DNA of 64,000 nt from UBA11164 sp034376725 (GCA_034376725.1 JAXMJH010000097.1:1-64000); one strand, 5' to 3'; positions 32,890-41,948 are shown, numbered from the stretch's first letter. The notes: generated from the letters alone by a model not told the origin. Numbers and translations: made by a program.

Positions 32890-33555
32890 ATGATCGAACT
32901 GAACAACATCGAAAAATCCTACGCCCTGCTGGCCGGTCGGCAGTGGGTGCTGCGCAATGTGAACCTGACGATCGGGGAGGGCGATTTCCTCAGCATCATG
33001 GGGCCGTCGGGTTCGGGCAAGACCAGTCTGCTGTCGGCGCTGGGTCTGCTCGATTCCGACTGGCAGGGCGAGTACCGGTTCGACGGCCAGGCGGTGCACG
33101 CGATGAAGGAGAAGCAGCGCAAGGCGTTCGCGCGCGACCATATTGCGTTCGTGTTCCAGCACTACCATCTGCTCGACGATTTGACCGTTGCGGAAAATCT
33201 GGACCTGCCGCTGAGCTATCGCGATGTGCCCGGCGCGGAGCGCAAGTCGCGGGTCGCCGACATGCTGGATCGTTTCGGAATCGTGGCGAAGAAGGACCTG
33301 TTCCCGCGCCAGCTTTCGGGCGGGCAGCAGCAGATGGTCGCCGTGGCGCGCGCGGTGATCACCCGGCCGCGGCTGCTGCTGGCCGATGAGCCGACCGGAG
33401 CGCTGCATTCCAGCCAGGGCGAGATGATCATGGATCTGCTGAGCGAGCTGAACCGCGAGGGCGCCACCATCGTCCAGGTCACCCACAATCCGGATTACGC
33501 CGCGCGCGGTAACCGGCGCTGCGAACTGTTCGATGGCTGGCTGAAGGAGTCCTGA
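32890..33555 (+). CDS. ABC transporter ATP-binding protein with altered D-loop, second ATPase
   Basis: 221 residues from the ATG at 32890. Walker A GPSGSGKT (38-45), Q-loop FVFQHYHLLDD, signature LSGGQQQM (142-149) and Walker B LLLADEP (162-168) are present. The D-loop reads TGALHSSQ where the family has TGNLDS, so the conserved aspartate is histidine (residue 173), and the switch region reads VTHNPDYA. Hydrolysis may be slow or asymmetric if it pairs with the first ATPase. It lies 176 bases after permease 5; that gap shows nothing clear. Confidence 0.92.
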   Translation: MIELNNIEKSYALLAGRQWVLRNVNLTIGEGDFLSIMGPSGSGKTSLLSALGLLDSDWQGEYRFDGQAVHAMKEKQRKAFARDHIAFVFQHYHLLDDLTVAENLDLPLSYRDVPGAERKSRVADMLDRFGIVAKKDLFPRQLSGGQQQMVAVARAVITRPRLLLADEPTGALHSSQGEMIMDLLSELNREGATIVQVTHNPDYAARGNRRCELFDGWLKES

Positions 33556-33715
33556 TGACTGTTGGTCCGGTCAGCCAGGAATCGAACGATCGCGCGGGTA
33601 CCGGTGCCGGTGCCGGGCCGGATAAATCCTGCTCGGTGCCCGGTCGGGCGCACGCCAGCGCGCCGACACCCCCAGCCATCGGATTCCGATTCGCTGTCTG
33701 CACTAGACTTTCGAC

Positions 33716-35086
33716 ATGACGCAATCTCGAGTCCTGATCGCCGATGACCAGTCCGACGTGCTGCAGGCCCTGCGCCTGCTGCTGAAATCGGAAGGCTGGG
33801 CCTGCGTTTGCGTGGCCAATCCGGCGGAAGCCATCGACAAGGCGGCGGCGGAAAGCTTCGATGCTGCGCTGATCGACTTGAACTACAGCCGCGACACCAC
33901 ATCGGGCGCGGAAGGATTGGACTTGCTGGCGCGCCTGCGGCGGCTCGATGCCGAGTTGCCGGTGGTGGTGATGACCGCCTGGGGCACCATCGATGTCGCG
34001 GTCAAGGCGATCCAGGCCGGTGCCGCCGACTTCATCGAGAAGCCGTGGGACAACCGGCGCCTGCTCAGTGTGCTGGGTGCCCAGGTGGAGCTGAGCCGGA
34101 GCCGACGGCGGGCCGGTCGGCTGAGCGCCGAGAATCGCCTGTTGCGCGGCGACGGCGACGAGCCGTTCATCGCCGAGGCCGCCTCGATGCGTCCGGTGCT
34201 GGCGATGATCGAGCGGGTGGCGCCGTCGGACGCCAATGTGCTGGTGCTGGGCGAGAACGGCACCGGCAAGGGCCTCATCGCGAGGCTCATCCATCGCCGT
34301 TCCCGGCGGGCCGATCAGTCGCTGATCAAAGTCAACATGGGCGGCATCGCCGAGAGCGTGTTCGAGGCGGAGATGTTCGGCCACGTCAAGGGCGCGTTCA
34401 CCGATGCCAAGTCGGATCGCATCGGTCGATTCGAGCTGGCCGATGGCGGCACGTTGTTTCTCGATGAAATCGCCAACATTCCCATGCCGCAGCAGCCCAA
34501 GTTGCTCCGCGTCCTGGAAGACGGCGAGCTGGAGCGGCTCGGCTCGTCGCGGACCATCAAGGTGGATGTTCGGCTGGTGTCGGCGACCAATGCGGTGCTA
34601 CCCGAAGAAGTCGAAGCCGGTCGTTTTCGCAAGGACCTGCTGTACCGGCTGAACACGGTCGAAATACATCTGCCGCCGCTGCGCGAGCGCCCCGAAGACA
34701 TTCTGCCGATGGCCGAGGATTTTCTGGATCGCTTCGCCAGGCGTTATCAGCGCGACGGGCTGCGGCTGGCGCAGGGCGCCCAGCGGGCGCTGCGCGGCTA
34801 CCATTGGCCGGGAAATGTCCGCGAGTTGTCGCACGTGATCGAGCGCGCCGTGCTGATGGCCGCCGGCTCGGTCATCGAAAACCTCGACATCGCGCCCGGG
34901 GCCGGGCCGCCAGCGGCCGGCGCACCTCACGCCAACCAGACGCTGGAGCAGGCCGAACAGGCGATGATCCGCAACGCGCTCGATCAATGCCAGGGCAATA
35001 TCCAGCGCACTGCCGAGGTGTTGGGGGTCAGCCGCGGGGCGCTGTACCGTCGTCTGGAGAAGTACGGGCTGACGGGTTCGGAATGA
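33716..35086 (+). CDS. NtrC-family sigma-54 response regulator
   Basis: 456 residues. Receiver domain with phospho-acceptor Asp54 (ALIDLN) and MTAWG; AAA+ domain with Walker A GENGTGKG (179-186), sigma-54 contact loop GAFTDA (226-231) and Walker B FLDE (248-251); C-terminal Fis-type helix-turn-helix (GNIQRTAEVLGVSRGALYRRLEKYG). It should activate the two sigma-54 promoters at 15287 and 30160. The contact loop has Asp where the usual GAFTGA has Gly, a variant I recall in relatives of this group. The gene overlaps its kinase gene by four bases. Confidence 0.95.
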   Translation: MTQSRVLIADDQSDVLQALRLLLKSEGWACVCVANPAEAIDKAAAESFDAALIDLNYSRDTTSGAEGLDLLARLRRLDAELPVVVMTAWGTIDVAVKAIQAGAADFIEKPWDNRRLLSVLGAQVELSRSRRRAGRLSAENRLLRGDGDEPFIAEAASMRPVLAMIERVAPSDANVLVLGENGTGKGLIARLIHRRSRRADQSLIKVNMGGIAESVFEAEMFGHVKGAFTDAKSDRIGRFELADGGTLFLDEIANIPMPQQPKLLRVLEDGELERLGSSRTIKVDVRLVSATNAVLPEEVEAGRFRKDLLYRLNTVEIHLPPLRERPEDILPMAEDFLDRFARRYQRDGLRLAQGAQRALRGYHWPGNVRELSHVIERAVLMAAGSVIENLDIAPGAGPPAAGAPHANQTLEQAEQAMIRNALDQCQGNIQRTAEVLGVSRGALYRRLEKYGLTGSE

Positions 35087-36429
35087 GTCCCGAGCGCTCG
35101 CAGCGATCTGGCGTGGCCAACGTGAGTTTCGAGCGGCGGCTGATGCTGGATGTCTGCCTGGTGCTGGTGCCGGCAGCGCTGCTGATCGGCTATCTGCTTT
35201 GGAGCCGTGAGGCGGCCGGCCCTGGACTGTGGCTGGCCTGCGGGTTTGCGGCGATGTTCACCCTCGGTCTGGCGCTGCGTCTTCGCGGGCGCATCGTGTA
35301 TCCGCTCTACACCCTGTCGAACCTGCTCGAAGCCCTGCGCGAGGGCGATTACAGCCTGCGCGGATCGCGCGCCCGACGCGGCGATCCGATCGGCGACGTG
35401 ATCTGGGAGGTCAACACCCTCTCGCAAACCCTGCGCGAGCGGCGGCTGCACGAAGAAGAGGCCAGCGCCCTGCTGGCCAAGGTCATCGCCGCCATCGACA
35501 TCGCCATTTTCAGTTTCGACGGCGATCAGCGGCTGCGACTGATCAATCCGGCCGGCGAGCGCCTGCTCCGGTTCGAAGCCGGCCGTGCGCTGGGCGCTTC
35601 GGCAGCCGAGCTTGGCCTCGATGACTGTCTGGCGCTGGAGCAGGCCACCCTGCTGCGGCGCAGCTTTCCGGCGGGGATGGGCAGCTACGAGGCGCGCCGC
35701 TTTCAGTTTCGTCAGGGAGGTCGGCCGCATTATCTGGTCTCCATCACCGACCTGTCCCGGGCGCTGCGCGAGGAGGAGCGCCAGGCCTGGCAGCGGATCA
35801 TCCGGGTGCTGGGACACGAATTGAACAATTCGCTGGCGCCGATCAAGTCGATGGCGGCCACGCTGTCGGCGATGAGCTTGCGCGAGCCGTTGCCCGACGA
35901 CTGGCGGGACGACCTTCACGGCGGCTTGAAAGTGATCGCCGATCGCGCCGAATCGCTCAGCCGGTTCATGACCGGCTACGCCTTGCTGGCGCGTCTGCCG
36001 GCGCCGACGCGCAAGCCGGTCGATCCGGCAGAGGTGATCGTCCGGGTCGCGCGACTGGAGCAGCGCATCCCGGTACAGGTGCAGCCCGGGCCGGATCTGG
36101 ACTGCCAGCTCGATGCGGATCAGCTCGAGCAGGCCCTGATCAACCTGGTGCGCAACGCCGTCGAGGCGTCGTTGTCCGAGGGCGGCCGGGTGCTGGTGCG
36201 CTGGTCGGAGGAGGCGGGGCGACTGCTCATCGAGGTGCTCGACGAGGGTCTGGGTCTGTCGGGCAGCGACAATCTGTTCGTGCCGTTCTTCACCACCAAG
36301 CCGGGCGGTTCCGGCATCGGCCTGGTGTTGGCGCGGCAGATCGCCGAAGGCCACGGCGGCAGTCTGGTACTGGCCAATCGAACCGACCGGCGCGGCTGCG
36401 TGGCGCGGCTGGAGTTTCCGTTGGCCTGA
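35083..36429 (+). CDS. Membrane sensor histidine kinase paired with the sigma-54 regulator
   Basis: 448 residues starting at the ATG within the regulator's stop (ATGA). Two N-terminal helices (about 20-40 and 48-66) enclose almost no periplasmic loop, so the signal is likely sensed in or at the membrane. Then come a HAMP-like linker, a PAS domain (about 130-225), the phospho-acceptor His245 in GHELNNSLAPIK, and the ATPase boxes NLVRNAVEASL, DEGLGLSG, FFTTKPGGSGIGL. It probably reports envelope stress or a transported compound to the regulator. Confidence 0.93.
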   Translation: MSPERSQRSGVANVSFERRLMLDVCLVLVPAALLIGYLLWSREAAGPGLWLACGFAAMFTLGLALRLRGRIVYPLYTLSNLLEALREGDYSLRGSRARRGDPIGDVIWEVNTLSQTLRERRLHEEEASALLAKVIAAIDIAIFSFDGDQRLRLINPAGERLLRFEAGRALGASAAELGLDDCLALEQATLLRRSFPAGMGSYEARRFQFRQGGRPHYLVSITDLSRALREEERQAWQRIIRVLGHELNNSLAPIKSMAATLSAMSLREPLPDDWRDDLHGGLKVIADRAESLSRFMTGYALLARLPAPTRKPVDPAEVIVRVARLEQRIPVQVQPGPDLDCQLDADQLEQALINLVRNAVEASLSEGGRVLVRWSEEAGRLLIEVLDEGLGLSGSDNLFVPFFTTKPGGSGIGLVLARQIAEGHGGSLVLANRTDRRGCVARLEFPLA

Positions 36430-36580
36430 GTTGCGTGTATCGATCGGGCAGCAATGGTCCACTGCGAGAGCCTTTGCAACCCGCGATCGCGGCTTGCGGC
36501 CTTCGGCCCAGGCCCGGCGACTCGCCCGACGCGAGTTGATCGGTCCTGCCTGCCGGAGCAATGGTCCAGCCGGGCCGTGC

Positions 36581-37948
36581 TCAGTCGCCAGGCGCCAGCG
36601 GCGTAAGCCGTTCGACGACCAGGCGGTCGGCCTCGGCGAGGTCGACTTCCGTCAGGGTGGCCTTGCCCTGGCACAGCGCTCCCAGCAGCGCGCGCTGCCG
36701 GGTTCCGCGTTCGAAGGCGACGGCATAGGGCACGCGGCGAAAGGTGACCATGGTGTAGCGCGGCACGAAGCGATCCGGGTGGCGCTTGGCGAGTACCAGC
36801 TCCAACTGCCGCTGCAGGCGGTAGGCCGGGTCCTGCACGCGATCGCGCATCTCCTGGTAGTTCTCCAGCGCCATCTGCTGGATGGCGCGGGCATTGGGCT
36901 GCCGCTCGGCCTGAAAGGCGGCGAACGCCGACTCGAAGTCGCTGGCGTCGGCAAGCAGCCGGTCCAGCGCCACACAGTCTTCGAACGCGCAGTTCATGCC
37001 CTGTCCGTGGAACGGCACCATGGCGTGCGCCGCATCGCCAAGCAGCACGGCGCGGCCATCCAGATGCCAGCGCTCGAGATAGAGGGTGGCCAGCAGGCCG
37101 GCCGGGTGGGCTACGAAATCTTCCGACAGCCGCGGTATCAGCGGCAGCGCGTCGGCGAACTCCCGCGCGAACAACGACCGCGCCGCTTCGGCATCGTGGA
37201 CCTGGTCGAAACCGGGGATCTCTGCGGTGCCGTGCTCGGGCAGGAACAGCGTGACGGTAAATGTGCGCTCGACGTTGGGCAGGGCGATGCACATGTAGCC
37301 GCCGCGCGGCCAGATGTGCAGGGCATGCGGGTCGAGCTGGTAGCCGCCATCCGGGTCGGGTGGGATTTCCAGTTCCTTGTAGCGATGGCCCAGCGGAACG
37401 GTGCTGGCGCCGAGATCGACGACCCGCGACATCGACCAGCGTACCGGTGAACCGGCACCGTCCGCGCCGATCAGTACGTCGAACGAGCGCCGGTTGCGGG
37501 TGCGGTCGTGGTCGTTGACCAGTTCGACCATTCTGGATTCGAAGTCGACCGATTCCACACGCTGATGGAAGTGCACCCGCACCCCGGCCGCCTCGGCGGC
37601 ATTCAGCAGGCAGGCGTTCAGTCGACCACGATGGACCGACCAGATGGCGTCGTCCGGGTTGTCGCTGTAGGGTTGCAGTTCGCTGGCGCCGTGGCCGAAA
37701 TGCACCATTCGCCCGCGCATCTGGACCGCCTGCGCGAGCACTTCGCGCTCCAGCCCCGCCAGCCTCAGCGCATGCAGTCCGCGTTCGGCCAGCGCCAGGT
37801 TGATCGACCGGCCGCTCTCGAAGCCCTTGATGCGCTGATCGTGGCGCTTCTCCAGCAGTTCCACGTTCCAGCCTCGGCGGGCCAGCAACAGCGCGAGCAG
37901 GGTGCCGGCGAGGCCCGCGCCGGCAATCAGGATGGGCCGCGACCTCAC
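36581..37948 (-). CDS. kmo: Kynurenine 3-monooxygenase
   Basis: 455 residues from a GTG at 37948 that overlaps the preceding stop by four bases. FAD motif ILIAGAGLAGTLLALLLARRGW near the N-terminus, the family segment FESGRSINLALAERG, VLIGADGAGSPVR, and the second FAD motif VLLGDAAHAMVPFHGQGMNCAFEDC identify it. It hydroxylates L-kynurenine to 3-hydroxykynurenine with NADPH and oxygen. It is the last gene of a kynurenine module on this strand. Confidence 0.95.
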   Translation of the reverse strand: MRSRPILIAGAGLAGTLLALLLARRGWNVELLEKRHDQRIKGFESGRSINLALAERGLHALRLAGLEREVLAQAVQMRGRMVHFGHGASELQPYSDNPDDAIWSVHRGRLNACLLNAAEAAGVRVHFHQRVESVDFESRMVELVNDHDRTRNRRSFDVLIGADGAGSPVRWSMSRVVDLGASTVPLGHRYKELEIPPDPDGGYQLDPHALHIWPRGGYMCIALPNVERTFTVTLFLPEHGTAEIPGFDQVHDAEAARSLFAREFADALPLIPRLSEDFVAHPAGLLATLYLERWHLDGRAVLLGDAAHAMVPFHGQGMNCAFEDCVALDRLLADASDFESAFAAFQAERQPNARAIQQMALENYQEMRDRVQDPAYRLQRQLELVLAKRHPDRFVPRYTMVTFRRVPYAVAFERGTRQRALLGALCQGKATLTEVDLAEADRLVVERLTPLAPGD

Positions 37949-38382
37949 TGCCGGGGCCGGATCAGCGCGGCGAACACGGTGGCATTGACGGCCGATGCCA
38001 GGGCGAACAGGCCGGCCCAGCCGTAGAGATAACTGCCGACTGCGGTGGCCAACAGGCTGGCACCCAGGATGAACCACCAGCGCGGTCCGGCGATGAATCG
38101 GTCGTAGATCAGCACGTAGGGGATTCCGATCAGCACGGAGAACGCCAGCGAATGCAGGACCAGCGTCATGGGGTAGGCGAGGGCAATGGTAAGCGGTGGA
38201 AGACCGGTGGCGCCGGTGAATAGTTCATGGACGGCGGCGATGACGCCAAACACCAGCGGGGCGGCAATCGCGCCCAGCCCGGCCGCCGCCAGGCGATTCT
38301 CGCACTCATCGACGCGAAGCGGCTGCGAAAGCCAGGTCAACAGCAGGTCGCGGCGTGTTTCGGTCACGGATTCGGCAGTCAC
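37945..38382 (-). CDS. Unknown four-helix membrane protein coupled to kmo
   Basis: 145 residues with an N-terminal cytoplasmic segment (about 1-30, charged) and four hydrophobic stretches (about 32-55, 66-88, 101-118, 120-138). I do not recognise a family. Its stop overlaps the kmo start (GTGA), so the two are translationally coupled, which suggests a role near kynurenine metabolism or membrane placement of Kmo. The 145 bases between this gene and kynU show no clear signal. Confidence 0.75.
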   Translation of the reverse strand: MTAESVTETRRDLLLTWLSQPLRVDECENRLAAAGLGAIAAPLVFGVIAAVHELFTGATGLPPLTIALAYPMTLVLHSLAFSVLIGIPYVLIYDRFIAGPRWWFILGASLLATAVGSYLYGWAGLFALASAVNATVFAALIRPRQ

Positions 38383-38527
38383 GACGCACAGGGTGAAGCG
38401 AGCGACCGTTTCGCTCGACGGTCATGGTCGCGTGTTGGAGCCGGTCGATCCATGGCAGGTCCAGTCCGTGATGCGCTCAGGGGTGCGGTGGTGCGAAGGG
38501 ACGAGTCGATCAAAACCCGACCGACTC

Positions 38528-39811
38528 CTATGCCCGCCAAGCCTCGACAGCCAGCACGAAGCGCAGTACATCGATATGCCGGTTGTACAGCGGGGCCGGC
38601 GAAATGCGGATCACGTCCGGTTCGCGCCAGTCGCCGACGATGTCGTTGGCGATCAGGTGCTCGAACAGGGCACGCCCGCGTTCGCGGCCGCCGATGACCC
38701 GCAGCGAGAGCTGCGCGCCGCGCCGTTCCGGTTCCGATGGGGTGATGATCTCCAGGGTGCCGGTCAGACGCGTGCGGATCAGGGTTTCCAGATAACCGGT
38801 CAGTCTGCGGGACTTTTCGCGAAGTGCCGGCATGCCCGCTTCGTGGAACAGCTCCAGGGCAGCACGCAGCGGTGCCAGCGAAAAAATCGCCTGATTGCTC
38901 AACAGCCAGCCTTCCGCGCCCGGCGTGGGAATGAATTCCGGATTCATCAGGAACCGCGTCGTCGCCTCATGGCCCCACCAGCCCGCGAAGCGCGGGAGAT
39001 CGGACTGAGCGTGTCGGGCATGCACGAAGGCGCCAGCGATCGCGCCAGGGCCGGCATTGATGTACTTGTAGTGGCACCAGACCGCGAAGTCGGGGCCATC
39101 GTCATGCAGATTCAGGTGCAGATTGCCGATGGCGTGGGCCAGGTCGAACCCGACTCTTGCGCCGGCAGCGTGCGCCAGCCGGGTGATTTCGGCGATGTCG
39201 AAGGCCTGTCCCGTGCGGTACTGCACGCCGGGCAGCATGACCAGCGCGAGGCGATCGGCGTTGTCGGCGATCGCCTGTGCGATTTTCTCCATCGACAGGG
39301 TGCCGGTGGGCTCGTCGCCGGTCAGTTCGATCAGGCAATCCGACGGATCAAGGCCATGGTGGGCGAGGTGCGAGGCGACCGCGTGGCGATCAGAGGAGAA
39401 CGCGCCGGACTCGATCAGAATGGCGTTGCGCGCGCCCGTGGGGCGGAAGAAGCTGACCATCATCAGATGCAGATTGACGGTGAGCGAGTTCATCGCCACC
39501 ACTTCGATCGGCAGCGCACCGCAGACCTCGGCCAGATGGTCACGGATGCCATCGAGGTAGTTCATCCACGGATGCGGCCCGCGAAAGTGTCCGTCGACGC
39601 CGATGCGTCCCCAGGTATCGAGTTCGGTTTCCAGCGCCAGGCGGGCGCCTCGTGGCTGAAGCCCGAGCGAATTTCCGCAGAAATAGACTTTCTGTCGACC
39701 CGACTCATTGGGTATCACGAAACGGTCGCGAAAGCCGCGCAGCGGATCCTCGCAGTCGCGCGCAAGGGCATCGGCTTCGTCGCTGAGGGTGAGAGGATTC
39801 GCTGCGCTCAT
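38528..39811 (-). CDS. kynU: Kynureninase
   Basis: 427 residues from the ATG at 39811. Family segments YFCGNSLGLQPRGAR, DTWGRIGVDGHF, NSLTVNLHLMMVSFFRP and the PLP-lysine region WCHYKYINAGPGAIAGAFVH (Lys249) are present. The enzyme cleaves 3-hydroxykynurenine or kynurenine to 3-hydroxyanthranilate or anthranilate and alanine. It overlaps the dioxygenase gene by four bases. Confidence 0.97.
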   Translation of the reverse strand: MSAANPLTLSDEADALARDCEDPLRGFRDRFVIPNESGRQKVYFCGNSLGLQPRGARLALETELDTWGRIGVDGHFRGPHPWMNYLDGIRDHLAEVCGALPIEVVAMNSLTVNLHLMMVSFFRPTGARNAILIESGAFSSDRHAVASHLAHHGLDPSDCLIELTGDEPTGTLSMEKIAQAIADNADRLALVMLPGVQYRTGQAFDIAEITRLAHAAGARVGFDLAHAIGNLHLNLHDDGPDFAVWCHYKYINAGPGAIAGAFVHARHAQSDLPRFAGWWGHEATTRFLMNPEFIPTPGAEGWLLSNQAIFSLAPLRAALELFHEAGMPALREKSRRLTGYLETLIRTRLTGTLEIITPSEPERRGAQLSLRVIGGRERGRALFEHLIANDIVGDWREPDVIRISPAPLYNRHIDVLRFVLAVEAWRA

Positions 39812-40344
39812 GGACGGCTTTCCGGCAAGGGGTGAACGGTGCCGCAGCGCGAGCAGGTTCGGCGCGTCGGCGATGCGAAAAAGTGGTCGAAGACTTCCGG
39901 CAAATCCACCTCGATGTCCTTGAGCACGAAAAACTCCTCGTACAGAAGGTTGTTGCACGATGCACAGAACCAGGCCAGACCATCGCGTTCGTGCGCCAGA
40001 CGCTTGCGCTCGACGACCAGGCCGACCGACCCGGCGGCGCGCTGCGGCGAGTGCCAAACGCCGGGCGGCAGATAGAAGATCTCTCCGGCGCGGATCGGGA
40101 TGTCGCGCACGTCGCCGTTCTCTTGCACGCGCAGCGTCATCTCGCCCTCCAGCTGATGGAAGAATTCCGGACCCTCGTCGTAGTGAAAATCGCTGCGCCG
40201 ATTCGGCCCGCCAACGATCATCAGGATGAAGTCGCCATCGACGATGCATTTATTGCCGACCGGTGGCTTGAGCAGGTCACGGTGCTGGTCGACCCAGGCA
40301 TGCAGATCGATTGCCGGGGGCAGGGCGGGTCTGGGATCGAACAT
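39808..40344 (-). CDS. haaO: 3-Hydroxyanthranilate 3,4-dioxygenase
   Basis: 178 residues from the ATG at 40344. Cupin iron ligands are visible as His54, Glu60 and His98 in DFHYDEGPEFF and LPPGVWHSP. Two CxxC pairs at residues 127/130 and 164/167 form the rubredoxin-like site found in bacterial members. It opens the ring of 3-hydroxyanthranilate to give the precursor of quinolinate and, in many bacteria, of NAD. It follows the carbonic anhydrase gene by ten bases and overlaps kynU. Confidence 0.96.
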   Translation of the reverse strand: MFDPRPALPPAIDLHAWVDQHRDLLKPPVGNKCIVDGDFILMIVGGPNRRSDFHYDEGPEFFHQLEGEMTLRVQENGDVRDIPIRAGEIFYLPPGVWHSPQRAAGSVGLVVERKRLAHERDGLAWFCASCNNLLYEEFFVLKDIEVDLPEVFDHFFASPTRRTCSRCGTVHPLPESRP

Positions 40345-40354
40345 CGATGCGACC

Positions 40355-41038
40355 TCAGGGGGTGAGCTTGTAGGTATCGCCCGCCCGGTCGCCCTCGCGT
40401 ACCCGCTGGAGTGCGGCCTGATAGGCATCGTCGAGATCGGCGCTGGACCGAACGCCGGGCAGCAGCGCCCGGAGCAGCCCGTCGCGCAGAGCATAGACCC
40501 AGCCATGGACAGCGACCGACTGGCCGCGTTCCCAGGCATCGCGCACCACGGTGGTCTGACATACGTTGACGGCCTGTTCTATGACGTTGAGTTCGCACAG
40601 AAGGGCATGGCGGCTGTTTTCGCTGTCTCGGCCGGACAGCAACCCGCCGTGCTTGTGGGCGACATCGCCGATGTGCCGCAGCCAGTTGTCGGCCAGCCCG
40701 ACCCGGGTGCCGACCAGCGCCGCGTGCACACCGCCGCAGCCATAGTGGCCGCAAACGATGATGTGTTCGACCTTGAGGACATCGACCGCAAACTGCATCA
40801 CCGACAGGCAGTTCAGGTCGGCATGAACCACGACATTGGCCACGTTCCGGTGCACGAAGACTTCGCCGGGCTGCATGCCGGTGATCTGATTGGCCGGCAC
40901 CCGGGAGTCCGAGCAGCCGATCCAGAGGTGCTTCGGGGCTTGCTGATGCGAGAGCCGCTCGAAGAAATCCGGGTCATCGCGGGACACCGATTTGGCCCAG
41001 GCGCGGTTATTTTCAAGCAGGGTCGCGATGTCGGTCAT
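40355..41038 (-). CDS. can: Beta-class carbonic anhydrase
   Basis: 227 residues. Zinc ligands Cys42, His98 and Cys101 and the Asp44-Arg46 dyad are in IGCSDSRVPAN and IIVCGHYGCGGVH. It interconverts CO2 and bicarbonate in the cytosol. It is the first gene of the set leading into haaO-kynU with a ten-base gap, so co-transcription is likely. The biochemical reason is not obvious. Confidence 0.96.
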   Translation of the reverse strand: MTDIATLLENNRAWAKSVSRDDPDFFERLSHQQAPKHLWIGCSDSRVPANQITGMQPGEVFVHRNVANVVVHADLNCLSVMQFAVDVLKVEHIIVCGHYGCGGVHAALVGTRVGLADNWLRHIGDVAHKHGGLLSGRDSENSRHALLCELNVIEQAVNVCQTTVVRDAWERGQSVAVHGWVYALRDGLLRALLPGVRSSADLDDAYQAALQRVREGDRAGDTYKLTP

Positions 41039-41135
41039 GGGTCTGAGTCTGCATTTTCGAACGTAAGGTTGGTCATTCTAACGGCGCGATCTCAAGCCGG
41101 GGCGTTCATCGCGGTAGGCAGGCCCCTTCGGCTGC

Positions 41136-41948
41136 TCACGTCTGACAGCCCGGACACCAGTACAGTCGCCGTCCGGCGGCTTCGCCACGCACGATGGTGC
41201 CGCCGCAGCGCCGGCAGCGCTTGCCGTCACGGTCGAAGACCTCGAAACGGAAGCCGTCGGAACTGGCGCTTATGTAATCGGCTCGCATGCCCGTGGCGCG
41301 CTGGATGCCACGACAGCGATAGCTGCGTTGCGGTACCGACAGCAGAGCGCTGGCCAACCGCGTACCTGCTTCGATCGGAAGGTCGCGCGGGCGCTGGTGC
41401 GGCGCAATGCCGGCCTCGAACAGCGCTTCGGCGCGCAGGTAGTTGCCCATTCCGGCAAGAAAGCTCTGATCGAGCAGCAGCCCCGGCAGCGCGCGGCCGG
41501 AAAAGCGCGGGTCTTGCAGCCGGGCATGGACGGCATCGGCAGTCAGCGTTGGGTCGAGCACATCGGGTCCAAGGCGTTTCAGAAACGGATGCCGGTCGAG
41601 CCCGGCGGTCGGCCAGATCTCGATGGTCGAGGCCGAGTACAGACGGATCGACGCGTGTGCGGTATGCAGCGCCACCCGCAGCGAGCGTCGGGTGTCCGGC
41701 ACATCGCCCGGCCGGCTGATCTTCCACACGCCGTACAGCTGATTGTGCGTGTAAAGCGTGAGGCCGCTATCGAAGTGGGTCAGCAGGGCCTTGCCGCGCG
41801 GCGAAACCGACGCCACCGTTTGTCCGACCAACTGCGACTGATAGCGCTGAAGGGCGGGCGGCGCGAATTCCACCGCCCGCAACGGATGGCCGACGACGGC
41901 CTCGGCCAGCGCGTCGGCGGCACGGCGGATTTCTGGACCCTCTGGCAT
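41136..41948 (-). CDS. nei: Endonuclease VIII-type DNA glycosylase
   Basis: 270 residues. The catalytic N-terminus MPEGPEI (Pro2, Glu3), the helix-two-turn-helix part with LLLDQSFLAGMGNYLRAEALF, and the C-terminal zinc finger CRRCGGTIVRGEAAGRRLYWCPGC define the Fpg/Nei family. Pro-Glu-Gly-Pro-Glu-Ile and the lysine of SPRGKALL fit Nei, which removes oxidised pyrimidines. It ends the strand group that begins with asnS. Confidence 0.93.
   Translation of the reverse strand: MPEGPEIRRAADALAEAVVGHPLRAVEFAPPALQRYQSQLVGQTVASVSPRGKALLTHFDSGLTLYTHNQLYGVWKISRPGDVPDTRRSLRVALHTAHASIRLYSASTIEIWPTAGLDRHPFLKRLGPDVLDPTLTADAVHARLQDPRFSGRALPGLLLDQSFLAGMGNYLRAEALFEAGIAPHQRPRDLPIEAGTRLASALLSVPQRSYRCRGIQRATGMRADYISASSDGFRFEVFDRDGKRCRRCGGTIVRGEAAGRRLYWCPGCQT

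Noticed and set aside
36448..36566. Repeated AGCAATGGTCCA on both sides of the gap between the histidine kinase and kmo
   Set aside because: Two 12-base copies only, no associated gene or palindrome; could be chance.
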